Translations under genes and position numbers: made by a program
The notes under the pieces: generated by a model
Seen by the model: only the letters and a program-made list of their open reading frames with translations
Database searches by the model: none
What the model was told of the DNA's origin: nothing
Source: an uncultured Collinsella sp.
GTDB lineage: Bacteria; Actinomycetota; Coriobacteriia; Coriobacteriales; Coriobacteriaceae
Direction: 5' to 3'
Assembly (NCBI GenBank): GCA_900547855.1
Contig: URIK01000120.1
Location: 1 to 5,453, forward strand
DNA: 5,453 nt
Shown: positions 1 to 5,406 of the stretch, piece after piece
Layout of the letters: every line of letters starts with the position of its first letter
Numbering within the stretch: position 1 is the first letter of the stretch

Positions 1-13
1 TTGTGTACCTAAT

Positions 14-79
14 GATTTTTTAATCCCCGTCCCAGAATAATCATCTATGGTGACCGAGCGGCTAAAAAGCCCCGTCCCA
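14..79. repeat. Two direct copies of CCCCGTCCCA, each beside a 4-bp mini-hairpin
   Basis: The 10-mer CCCCGTCCCA occurs at 25-34 and again at 70-79, 45 bp apart. Each copy directly follows or overlaps a small inverted repeat with a homopolymer loop: GATT-TTTT-AATC at 14-25 and GGCT-AAAA-AGCC at 60-71. The stems differ in sequence while the 10-mer is identical. Read on the minus strand, both lie just downstream of the stop of the regulator gene. They could belong to its 3' end, to an extragenic repeat family, or to the edge of a mobile element. No transposase is visible. The motif is seen directly; its role is unknown. Confidence 0.5.
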
Positions 80-85
80 AATTGG

Positions 86-430
86 CTACTCTTTGATGCT
101 GGCGATGAGGGCGTTGGCTTTGGTGGCGATGACGTTGTTGATGTCGGCCTGCAGCTCCTCGTAGACCGCTATGGCTCGCTCTCCTGCGGGCGTGAGCGTG
201 GACCCGCGGGCGCCGTCGCGCTCGATGAGCTTGCAGCCCAGCTGTCCTTCCGCCTCGTTCACAATGCGCCAGGCCTTGGAATACGCCATGCCCATGCTCT
301 TGGCGGCACGGTTGAGCGAGTGCTCGCGGGCGATGCCCTGCAGCAACAAGACGCAGCCGTGGCCGAACACGCCCGGCAAATCCTTGTCGCACGCTTGAAT
401 GACCAACTTTGCCGTCGTTTTGTACTCCAT
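86..430 (-). CDS. Small winged-helix (ModE N-terminal-like / LysR-type HTH) transcriptional regulator
   Basis: The gene encodes a 114-residue protein from the ATG at 430, or 117 residues from a GTG at 439; it ends in TAG. Around residues 22-92 it shows the pattern of the ModE DNA-binding domain: FGHG, then LLLQGI, then a helix-turn-helix SLNRAAKSMGMAYSKAW (about 38-54), then a wing ending STLTPAGE (about 77-84) and a final helix with YEELQ. There is no second molybdate-binding (TOBE/MOP) domain, so this is a stand-alone DNA-binding module and its ligand, if any, cannot be inferred. The ATG has GGAG only 3 nt upstream and GGGGAG 11 nt upstream; the GTG has GGGGAG only 2 nt away, so ATG is preferred but not certain. 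It is transcribed away from guaB. Family placement is by motif recognition; target genes are unknown. Confidence 0.8.
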   Translation of the reverse strand: MEYKTTAKLVIQACDKDLPGVFGHGCVLLLQGIAREHSLNRAAKSMGMAYSKAWRIVNEAEGQLGCKLIERDGARGSTLTPAGERAIAVYEELQADINNVIATKANALIASIKE

Positions 431-455
431 ACGCTCCACGTCTCCCCGCTAAAGT

Positions 456-470
456 GTTTGCTGGGCAAAC
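456..470. repeat. Inverted repeat GTTTGC-TGG-GCAAAC upstream of the regulator gene
   Basis: This is a perfect 6-bp inverted repeat with a 3-bp centre, lying 26 bp upstream of the preferred start (430) of the minus-strand regulator gene. It could be an operator for autoregulation or a small hairpin in the leader transcript. The symmetry is seen directly; any function is inference. Confidence 0.35.
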
Positions 471-514
471 GCAAAGCCTGCGTCAAACCCTCGTGTGCTC
501 TTCTTAAATCATGC

Positions 515-523
515 ATTGTAGCA
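515..523 (-). promoter_or_regulatory. Possible extended -10 promoter for the regulator gene
   Basis: On the minus strand this reads TGC-TACAAT, an extended -10 form, and would start transcription near 508, about 78 nt before the regulator ATG. I do not see a convincing -35 box. The -10 box overlaps the proposed -35 box of the guaB promoter on the opposite strand. Weak call based on one hexamer plus the TGN extension. Confidence 0.3.
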
Positions 524-544
524 GTCAAAGTGCGTTAAGATACT
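516..544 (+). promoter_or_regulatory. Possible guaB promoter
   Basis: A TTGTAG -35-like box (516-521) is separated by 17 bp from a GATACT -10-like box (539-544). Transcription would start near 551 and leave a leader of about 73 nt before the guaB ATG. Spacing is ideal but both boxes match the consensus only partly, so this is a candidate only. The rest of the 431-623 gap holds the inverted repeat, the palindromes and the guaB RBS, and no further gene that I can support. Confidence 0.3.
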
Positions 545-553
545 TCCCCAGTA

Positions 554-573
554 TTGGGCGCCCAAGGTTGGGC
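554..573. repeat. Overlapping palindromes in the guaB leader
   Basis: Three half-sites occur in a row: TTGGGC (554-559), GCCCAA (560-565) and TTGGGC (568-573). The middle one can pair with either neighbour, giving a perfect 12-bp palindrome (554-565) or an inverted repeat with a 2-bp centre (560-573). The third half-site can also join a longer hairpin with the region up to about 600 (GGTTGG with CCGACC, CTG with CAG). This lies at or just after the proposed guaB transcription start. It may be a repressor operator or alternative leader-RNA structures; no known riboswitch motif was recognised. Confidence 0.4.
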
Positions 574-623
574 TGGGTCCTACGAGGCCTGCAGCCGACC
601 GGTCGCATGGAAAAAGGAGAAAC

Positions 624-2135
624 ATGGCTACGTTCTTTCCCGGTGAGTCCCACACGTTTTCGGAGTATCTGCTGGTTCCTGGTTACTCGTCCTCGCAGTG
701 CATCCCCAACAACGTCTCTCTTAAGACGCCGCTAACCCGCTTTAAGCGCGGTGAGAAGCCGGCAATCACCCTGAACATCCCCATGGTTTCCGCCATCATG
801 CAGTCCGTCTCGGGCGTCGATATGGGTGTCGCGCTCGCTACCGAGGGTGGCCTGTCCTTCATTTACGGTTCCCAGAGCGCCGAGTCCGAGGCCGCTATGG
901 TCAAGGCCGTCAAGGATCACAAGGCCGGCTTCGTTCAGTCCGATTCCACGCTGACCCCCGACATGACCATGGAGCAGGTCATCGAGCTCAAGGAGAAGAC
1001 CGGTCACTCTACTATGCCGGTCACCGACGACGGCACCCCCAAGGGTAAGCTTCTGGGCATCGTTACCAGCCGTGACTATCGCCCCAGCCGTGATGACCAC
1101 CAGACGAAGGTCTCCGAGTTCATGACCCCGCGTGAGCAGCTCATCGTGGGCGACAAGAACATCAGCCTCAAGGTTGCCAACGACGTCATCTGGGACAATA
1201 AGCTCAACGCCCTGCCCATCGTCGACGATAACGATCACCTCATGGGCATTGTGTTCCGCAAGGACTACGACAGCCACAAGTCCAACCCCAATGAAATGCT
1301 CGACAGCCACAAGCGCTACATCGTGGGCGCGGGCATCAACTCCCGCGACTACGCCGAGCGCGTGCCCGCGCTGGTAGAGGCCGGTGTGGACGTGCTCTGC
1401 ATCGACTCCTCCGAGGGCTTCAGCGAGTGGCAGAAGCGCACTATCGAGTGGATCCGCGCCAACTACGGCGAGGACGTCAAGGTCGGTGCCGGTAACGTTG
1501 TCGACGCCGAGGGTTTCCGCTTCCTGGCCGACTGCGGTGCCGACTTCATCAAGGTCGGTATCGGCGGCGGTTCCATCTGCATCACCCGCGAGACCAAGGG
1601 TATCGGTCGTGGCCAGGCCACCGCGTTGATCGATGTCTGCCGCGCCCGCGACGAGTACTACGAGGAGACCGGCGTCTACGTGCCCGTGTGCTCCGACGGC
1701 GGTATCGTCTATGACTACCACATGACGCTCGCCCTTGCCATGGGTGCCGACTTTATGATGCTGGGTCGTTATTTCGCCCGCTTTGACGAGAGCCCGACCG
1801 AGCGCGTCAACGTGAACGGTCAGTACATGAAGGAGTATTGGGGCGAGGGTTCTGCGCGTGCCCGCAACTGGCAGCGCTACGACCTGGGCGGCGCCGCGAA
1901 GCTCAGCTTCGTCGAGGGCGTCGACTCCTACGTTCCCTACGCCGGTTCCCTCAAGGACGGCGTGGGCGGTACGCTCTACAAGGTTAAGTCCACGATGTGC
2001 AACTGCGGTGCCCTCTCGATCCCCGAGCTCCAGGAAAAGGCACGTCTGACCCTGGTAAGCTCCACCTCCATCGTCGAAGGCGGCGCCCACGACGTGGTCG
2101 TGAAGGATTCTCAGCAGTCCGTATCTTATCGATAA
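624..2135 (+). CDS. guaB: Inosine-5'-monophosphate dehydrogenase (divergent GIGGGSICITRE type)
   Basis: IMP dehydrogenase oxidises IMP to XMP with NAD+, the committed step to guanine nucleotides, in the cytosol. The 503-residue protein is about the family's usual length. The N-terminus has the barrel motifs LLVPGYSS (16-24) and NIPMVSAIM (51-59). Two CBS domains follow at roughly 108-160 and 165-220, each ending in a GIV...DY strand (GIVTSRDY, GIVFRKDY). The barrel then resumes: DSSEG (261-265) takes the place of the usual DTAHG, the catalytic loop is GIGGGSICITRE with Cys319, SDGGI (357-361) binds phosphate, and MLGRYFA (379-385) replaces the usual MIGSLLA. The flap RY pair is at 418-419 and VEGVDSYVPYAG matches the usual PEGIEGRVPYKG segment. 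GMP reductase is unlikely because of the CBS domains and length. The ATG has AGGAG 4 nt upstream. It ends before a terminator and looks monocistronic. Confidence 0.95.
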   Translation: MATFFPGESHTFSEYLLVPGYSSSQCIPNNVSLKTPLTRFKRGEKPAITLNIPMVSAIMQSVSGVDMGVALATEGGLSFIYGSQSAESEAAMVKAVKDHKAGFVQSDSTLTPDMTMEQVIELKEKTGHSTMPVTDDGTPKGKLLGIVTSRDYRPSRDDHQTKVSEFMTPREQLIVGDKNISLKVANDVIWDNKLNALPIVDDNDHLMGIVFRKDYDSHKSNPNEMLDSHKRYIVGAGINSRDYAERVPALVEAGVDVLCIDSSEGFSEWQKRTIEWIRANYGEDVKVGAGNVVDAEGFRFLADCGADFIKVGIGGGSICITRETKGIGRGQATALIDVCRARDEYYEETGVYVPVCSDGGIVYDYHMTLALAMGADFMMLGRYFARFDESPTERVNVNGQYMKEYWGEGSARARNWQRYDLGGAAKLSFVEGVDSYVPYAGSLKDGVGGTLYKVKSTMCNCGALSIPELQEKARLTLVSSTSIVEGGAHDVVVKDSQQSVSYR

Positions 2136-2140
2136 GCGGC

Positions 2141-2234
2141 TTTCCCAGGCACCGCACCTTGCCGTTCAAACCGTCGCTTGCGTACCTAAGTACGCGGCGC
2201 TCCTCTTTCACGGCAATCTACGGCACCTGGAAAA
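2141..2234. repeat. Imperfect 94-nt palindrome after guaB
   Basis: Starting 5 nt after the guaB stop, the sequence folds back on itself in a single register. Paired blocks are TTT 2141-2143 with AAA 2232-2234, CCAGG 2145-2149 with CCTGG 2226-2230, CCG 2152-2154 with CGG 2221-2223, TTGCCGT 2159-2165 with ACGGCAA 2210-2216, and GCGTAC 2180-2185 with GTACGC 2190-2195 around a CTAA loop. Internal loops are mostly symmetric. There is no T-tract, so it is not the terminator. It resembles a REP/BIME-type extragenic element or a structured 3' UTR. I see no coding gene in this stretch. Confidence 0.55.
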
Positions 2235-2280
2235 CCCGTTCGTGCTAGAACGAGTTTCAAACAAAGGTTGATTGCCAACC
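2232..2280. repeat. Two small adjacent hairpins in the guaB 3' region
   Basis: The first hairpin pairs AAAC 2232-2235 and CGTTC 2237-2241 with GAACG 2248-2252 and GTTT 2254-2257, with one C/A mismatch. The second pairs GGTTG 2266-2270 with CAACC 2276-2280 around a 5-nt loop. The first overlaps the edge of the 94-nt palindrome, so the two may compete. They may simply be part of the guaB 3' UTR. Confidence 0.3.
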
Positions 2281-2294
2281 ACGTTATTTAGATA

Positions 2295-2334
2295 AAGCGA
2301 GATGCCTGCAAGTCGCAGGCATCTCGCTTGTTGT
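2295..2334 (+). terminator. Intrinsic terminator of guaB
   Basis: A perfect 15-bp stem, AAGCGAGATGCCTGC at 2295-2309 with its complement at 2315-2329 around a 5-nt loop, is followed by a T-rich stretch interrupted by G (TTGTTGTATTT). The position about 160 nt after the guaB stop and before leuS suggests that the two genes are transcribed separately. The stem is very strong; the T-tract is imperfect. Confidence 0.8.
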
Positions 2335-2337
2335 ATT

Positions 2338-2346
2338 TGCTATCAT
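2338..2346 (+). promoter_or_regulatory. Possible extended -10 promoter for leuS
   Basis: TGC-TATCAT forms an extended -10 element directly after the guaB terminator, with a predicted start near 2353, about 10 nt before the long hairpin and 156 nt before the leuS ATG. No good -35 box is present at the right distance. The call rests on the TGN-TATCAT pattern and on the need for a leuS promoter downstream of the terminator. Confidence 0.35.
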
Positions 2347-2362
2347 CATGCGAGTTAACGAT

Positions 2363-2484
2363 GTGGCGGGGCGTTCTTACCTTTGCTCGCTGCAAGTTCC
2401 GCACGAGCCGAAGAGCACTTAATGTGCTCTTCGTGCGAGCAGGACTGTCCGCAGCAGCGAGTAAAGGTAAGAACGCCCCGCCCC
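2363..2484. repeat. Near-perfect 122-nt inverted repeat / long hairpin in the leuS leader
   Basis: The outer arms 2363-2393 and 2454-2484 are 31 nt each and pair at every position except one T/C mismatch (2364/2483), with one G-T wobble (2385/2462). The inner part holds a second hairpin: GAAGAGCAC 2410-2418 with GTGCTCTTC 2424-2432 around TTAAT, extended by CGCAC 2400-2404 with GTGCG 2433-2437 after a 5-nt bulge. The hairpin ends 12 nt before the leuS Shine-Dalgarno and does not include it. No T-tract follows, so it is not a plain terminator. It may be an extragenic palindromic element (MITE/REP-like) or a structured leader RNA. No T-box signature was found. I see no clear target-site duplication. 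Confidence 0.75.
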
Positions 2485-2496
2485 AACCGAGATAAC

Positions 2497-2503
2497 AAAG
2501 GAG
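2497..2503 (+). promoter_or_regulatory. leuS Shine-Dalgarno site (decides the start)
   Basis: AAAGGAG ends 5 nt before the ATG at 2509. It supports that ATG over the in-frame TTG at 2383, which would add 42 residues encoded by the hairpin sequence. Confidence 0.85.
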
Positions 2504-2508
2504 CTGAT

Positions 2509-5085
2509 ATGTGCGATTGCACAGATCATAAGGACGAGATCCCTGTCTACGACGCGCAGGCCATTGAGTCCAGGTGGATGAAGGCCTGGGAGGACTCCAA
2601 CCTCTTTGCCGTCGACACCGACGACAGCAAGCCCAAGAAGTACGTGCTCGAGATGTTCCCGTATCCGTCGGGCGACCTGCACATGGGCCACGCGCGCAAC
2701 TATACCATCGGCGATGCCATGGCCCGTCAGGCCCGCATGCGCGGCTACGACGTGCTGCACCCCATCGGCTTTGACGCCTTTGGCCTGCCTGCCGAGAACG
2801 CCGCCATCAAGCACAACACGCAGGCTGCCGCCTGGACGTATAAGAACATGGACCAGGCGCTCGCCACGATGAAGCGCATGGGCTTCTCCTATGATCTGGA
2901 TCGCATGGTCAAGACCTGCAGCCCCGACTACTACCGCTGGGGCCAGTGGATCTTTGAGAAGATGTGGGAAAAGGGCCTGGTCTACCGTAAGAAGAACCCG
3001 GTCAACTGGTGCCCCACCTGCAAGACCGTTCTGGCCAACGAGCAGGTTACCGAGGGTAAGTGCTGGCGCTGCGGCACCGAGCCCGAGAAGCGCGACCTGG
3101 AGCAGTGGTACTACAAGATTACCGAGTACTCTCAGGAGCTGCTCGACGATCTGGAGAAGCTCCCCGGCTGGCCCGAGCGCGTCAAGCAGATGCAGGCTAA
3201 CTGGATCGGTCGCTCCGAGGGCGCCGAGGTCGACTTTACCCTTTGCGACCAGGATGGCGAGCCCATCGAGGGCGACGAGGGCAAGATCACCGTCTTCACC
3301 ACGCGTGCCGATACGCTCTTTGGCGTTTCCTTCTTTGTCCTGGCTCCCGAGTACGCCGGCCTGCACGAGCTCGTCGAGGGTACGGAGTACGAGGAGGCCG
3401 TCACCAAGATCGTCGAGGACTCTAAGCATATCTCTGCCGTCGAGCGTGCCCAGGGCACCCTCGAGAAGCACGGTGCCTTCACGGGCCGCTATGTGGTAAA
3501 CCCCGTCAACGGCGAGAAGGTCCCCGTGTGGGTTGCCGATTATGTCGTTGCCGACTACGGTACCGGTGCCGTCATGGCCGTTCCCTGTGGCGACCAGCGC
3601 GACTTTGAGTTTGCCCGTAAGTACGACCTGCCGATCGTGCCGATCATCCTGGACGATGACGACCGCGCAGCCGTCGAGGCTAACGGCGAGACCATCGATA
3701 CCTTCCATGCCGAGACTGTCGACTGGGATTGCGCTCACGCTGCCGAGGGCACGCTTGTCCAGTCCGGCAAGTACACTGGCATGCGCGGCGGCAAGCACTC
3801 CGAGGGCGAGGCTGCGATCGTGGCCGACCTCGAGGCCACGGGCTGCGGTCGTCGCAAGGTCGAGTTCCGTCTGCGCGACTGGCTCATCAGCCGCCAGCGT
3901 TATTGGGGCAACCCCATCCCGGCCATCCACTGCGAGCACTGCGGCATTGTGCCCGTGCCTGAGGACCAGCTGCCGGTGACGCTGCCCGAGAACCTTGACC
4001 TGGGCGCCGGCGAGACCCTCGCCGAGTGCAAGGAGTTCTACGAGACCACCTGCCCGGTCTGCGGCCGCCCGGCCAAACGCGAGACCGATACCATGGACAC
4101 CTTTACCTGCTCCAGCTGGTATTACCTTCGCTATACCGATCCGCACAACACCGAGCTGCCCTTCTCCCGCGAGGCCGCCGACCGTTGGATGCCCGTCGAT
4201 AACTACATCGGCGGTATCGAGCATGCCATTCTGCACCTGCTCTACAGCCGCTTCTTTACCAAGGCACTGCGCGACCTGGGTCTGCTGAGTGTGGACGAGC
4301 CCTTCACCAACCTGCTGTGCCAGGGCATGGTCAAGGACGAGAACGGTGACACCATGTCCAAGTCTAAGGGCAACGTCGTGCCTCCGAGCTCGGTCATCGA
4401 GCCCTACGGCGCCGACACCATGCGTTTGGCGATTCTGTTTATCGCTCCGCCCGAGAAGGACTTCGACTGGGATCCCAAGGCCGTCGAGGGCGCTAACCGC
4501 TTCATCAAGCGCGCCTGGCGTATCGTTTGGCAGCTCGTCCAGTCCGGCGACGCCAACGTGGCCTTTGACAAGTCCGCGCTCGACGAGGTTGCGATGAAGC
4601 TCTATCGCGAGCGTCACCGCACCATTGCCAAGTGCACTGAGGACTTCGATCGCGGCCAGTTCAACACCGCGATCTCGGCCGTCATGGAGCTCGTCAACGC
4701 GGCGAGCGCCTACCTCAACGCCACCGAGGGTGCCGCCCGCGACAAGGCGCTGTGCTACGGCGTGGCGAAGGATATCGTGAGCGTCCTTGCCCCCATCTGC
4801 CCGTTCTGGGCCGACGAGCTGTGGCACGAGGCACTCGGCTGCGAGGGCAACGCCTACACCGCCGCCTGGCCCGAGTTCGACCTGGCCGAGTCCATCGAGG
4901 ACACGGTGCAGATCGTGGTCCAGGTGCTCGGCAAGGTCCGCGGCCGCGTCGACGTTGCCCGCGATGCCTCCAATGAGGATATGCAGGCTGCCGCCGAGGC
5001 CGCCGTCGCCAAGTGGCTCGAGGGCAAGACGGTCGTCAAGGCCATCTGCGTGCCCGGCAAGTTGGTCAACCTGGTGGTCAAGTAG
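2509..5085 (+). CDS. leuS: Leucyl-tRNA synthetase
   Basis: This class Ia enzyme charges tRNA-Leu with leucine in the cytosol. The 858-residue protein is full length for bacterial LeuRS. In order: the HIGH signature HMGH at 58-61 within PYPSGDLHMGHARNY; a zinc module with CPTC (168-171) and CWRC (185-188); the CP1 editing domain with TTRADTLFG (264-272) and GTGAVMAVP (351-359), followed by GDQRD containing Asp362, which lines up with the editing aspartate; RDWLISRQRYWG (456-467); a second Cys pair set CEHC (475-478) and CPVC (515-518); DTMDTF..SSWYYLRY (527-542); and the KMSKS loop as TMSKS (615-619). The C-terminus VQVLGKVRG...VPGKLVNLVV is the usual tRNA-binding domain. The first 10 residues are Cys/Asp-rich. 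Transcription probably starts after the guaB terminator and ends at the terminator 30 nt downstream. Confidence 0.97.
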   Translation: MCDCTDHKDEIPVYDAQAIESRWMKAWEDSNLFAVDTDDSKPKKYVLEMFPYPSGDLHMGHARNYTIGDAMARQARMRGYDVLHPIGFDAFGLPAENAAIKHNTQAAAWTYKNMDQALATMKRMGFSYDLDRMVKTCSPDYYRWGQWIFEKMWEKGLVYRKKNPVNWCPTCKTVLANEQVTEGKCWRCGTEPEKRDLEQWYYKITEYSQELLDDLEKLPGWPERVKQMQANWIGRSEGAEVDFTLCDQDGEPIEGDEGKITVFTTRADTLFGVSFFVLAPEYAGLHELVEGTEYEEAVTKIVEDSKHISAVERAQGTLEKHGAFTGRYVVNPVNGEKVPVWVADYVVADYGTGAVMAVPCGDQRDFEFARKYDLPIVPIILDDDDRAAVEANGETIDTFHAETVDWDCAHAAEGTLVQSGKYTGMRGGKHSEGEAAIVADLEATGCGRRKVEFRLRDWLISRQRYWGNPIPAIHCEHCGIVPVPEDQLPVTLPENLDLGAGETLAECKEFYETTCPVCGRPAKRETDTMDTFTCSSWYYLRYTDPHNTELPFSREAADRWMPVDNYIGGIEHAILHLLYSRFFTKALRDLGLLSVDEPFTNLLCQGMVKDENGDTMSKSKGNVVPPSSVIEPYGADTMRLAILFIAPPEKDFDWDPKAVEGANRFIKRAWRIVWQLVQSGDANVAFDKSALDEVAMKLYRERHRTIAKCTEDFDRGQFNTAISAVMELVNAASAYLNATEGAARDKALCYGVAKDIVSVLAPICPFWADELWHEALGCEGNAYTAAWPEFDLAESIEDTVQIVVQVLGKVRGRVDVARDASNEDMQAAAEAAVAKWLEGKTVVKAICVPGKLVNLVVK

Positions 5086-5114
5086 GCACTGCGCGCTTAA
5101 CTGAGGCATAAAAG

Positions 5115-5149
5115 ACGAGGGGCGATCCGATTGGGTCGTCCCTCGTTTT
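5115..5149 (+). terminator. Intrinsic terminator of leuS
   Basis: A 14-bp stem, 5115-5128 with 5133-5146, has two G-T wobbles and a GATT loop and is followed by a short T run (CGTTTTG). A-rich sequence precedes the stem. It lies 30 nt after the leuS stop and closes that transcription unit. Confidence 0.9.
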
Positions 5150-5236
5150 GCATGTACCTGCCTAGGTGCCTTCGGTCAATTGTCCTATTCTTGTGGAGAA
5201 GCTGTGCGCACGCTGACCTGCAGATTCGTACTGTGC

Positions 5237-5265
5237 TTGCACGTTTCCGCAGCTATTGGTATAGT
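5237..5265 (+). promoter_or_regulatory. Sigma-70-type promoter for the gene at 5344
   Basis: TTGCAC (5237-5242), a 17-bp spacer and TATAGT (5260-5265) form a good housekeeping promoter, with a start expected near 5272 and a leader of about 72 nt. It is the best promoter match in the window. The stretch 5150-5236 between the leuS terminator and this promoter holds nothing I can support. Confidence 0.7.
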
Positions 5266-5290
5266 TTGCTTGCAAATGAAGTTGTAATTG

Positions 5291-5323
5291 AAAGAAGTGG
5301 GGTTTCGGCCCCGCTTCTTTTTT
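5291..5323 (+). terminator. Terminator-like hairpin in the 5' leader (possible attenuator)
   Basis: AAAGAAGTGGGG (5291-5302) pairs with CCCCGCTTCTTT (5309-5320), with one T-G wobble, around the loop TTTCGG, and the T run continues to 5323. This has every feature of an intrinsic terminator, yet it lies about 20 nt after the predicted start of a good promoter and just before the RBS of the gene at 5344. Either it attenuates that gene or it ends a very short RNA. Confidence 0.75.
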
Positions 5324-5331
5324 GTATGGAT

Positions 5332-5336
5332 GGAGG
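5332..5336 (+). promoter_or_regulatory. Shine-Dalgarno site of the gene at 5344
   Basis: GGAGG lies 7 nt before the ATG at 5344, ideal spacing. It fixes the start there; the open frame extends back to 5131 only through the leuS terminator and the promoter. Confidence 0.8.
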
Positions 5337-5343
5337 TGCCGCA

Positions 5344-5406
5344 ATGGTCAAGACCAAGACCGAGCAGGCGATCATCGACGCGCTCGAGGCCGTCGCTCCC
5401 CAGCAC
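5344..5406 (+). CDS. Start of an unidentified protein gene, possibly ribosome maturation factor RimP (truncated by adapter)
   Basis: Only 21 genuine codons remain, reading MVKTKTEQAIIDALEAVAPQH, before Nextera adapter begins at 5407. The start is supported by an ideally spaced GGAGG and an upstream promoter. The segment looks like the first amphipathic helix of a small cytosolic protein; RimP proteins often start with a helix ending in a phrase like LEPVAEEHG, and rimP often opens a rimP-nusA-infB operon. That is a guess from a short piece, so no symbol is given. The following LSLIHI residues are translated adapter, not protein. Confidence 0.7.

Noticed and set aside
732..2090. A 452-codon open frame on the minus strand opposite guaB
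   Set aside because: Same antisense shadow effect; the plus strand is unmistakably IMP dehydrogenase.
2383..2508. A 42-residue N-terminal extension of LeuRS from a TTG codon
   Set aside because: The stretch is encoded by the right and central part of the long hairpin, has no RBS at its start and does not look like LeuRS. The ATG at 2509 has an excellent Shine-Dalgarno.
2353..2508. A T-box riboswitch before leuS
   Set aside because: Aminoacyl-tRNA synthetase leaders often carry T-boxes, but I find no AGGGUGGNACCGCG-like core and no terminator/antiterminator pair. GTGGCGGGGC at 2363 is only a superficial match and lies in the hairpin arm.
2419..5109. An 896-codon open frame on the minus strand opposite leuS
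   Set aside because: It is the mirror of a GC-rich coding gene whose third-position bias removes stops from the opposite strand. Its translation is low-complexity (L/G/V/D rich) with no recognisable domain, while the plus strand is clearly LeuRS.
1..5406. CRISPR arrays, tRNA or rRNA genes, transposases, toxin-antitoxin or defence genes
   Set aside because: I looked for regularly spaced repeats, tRNA-like cloverleaf ends, rRNA signature sequence and transposase motifs and found none.
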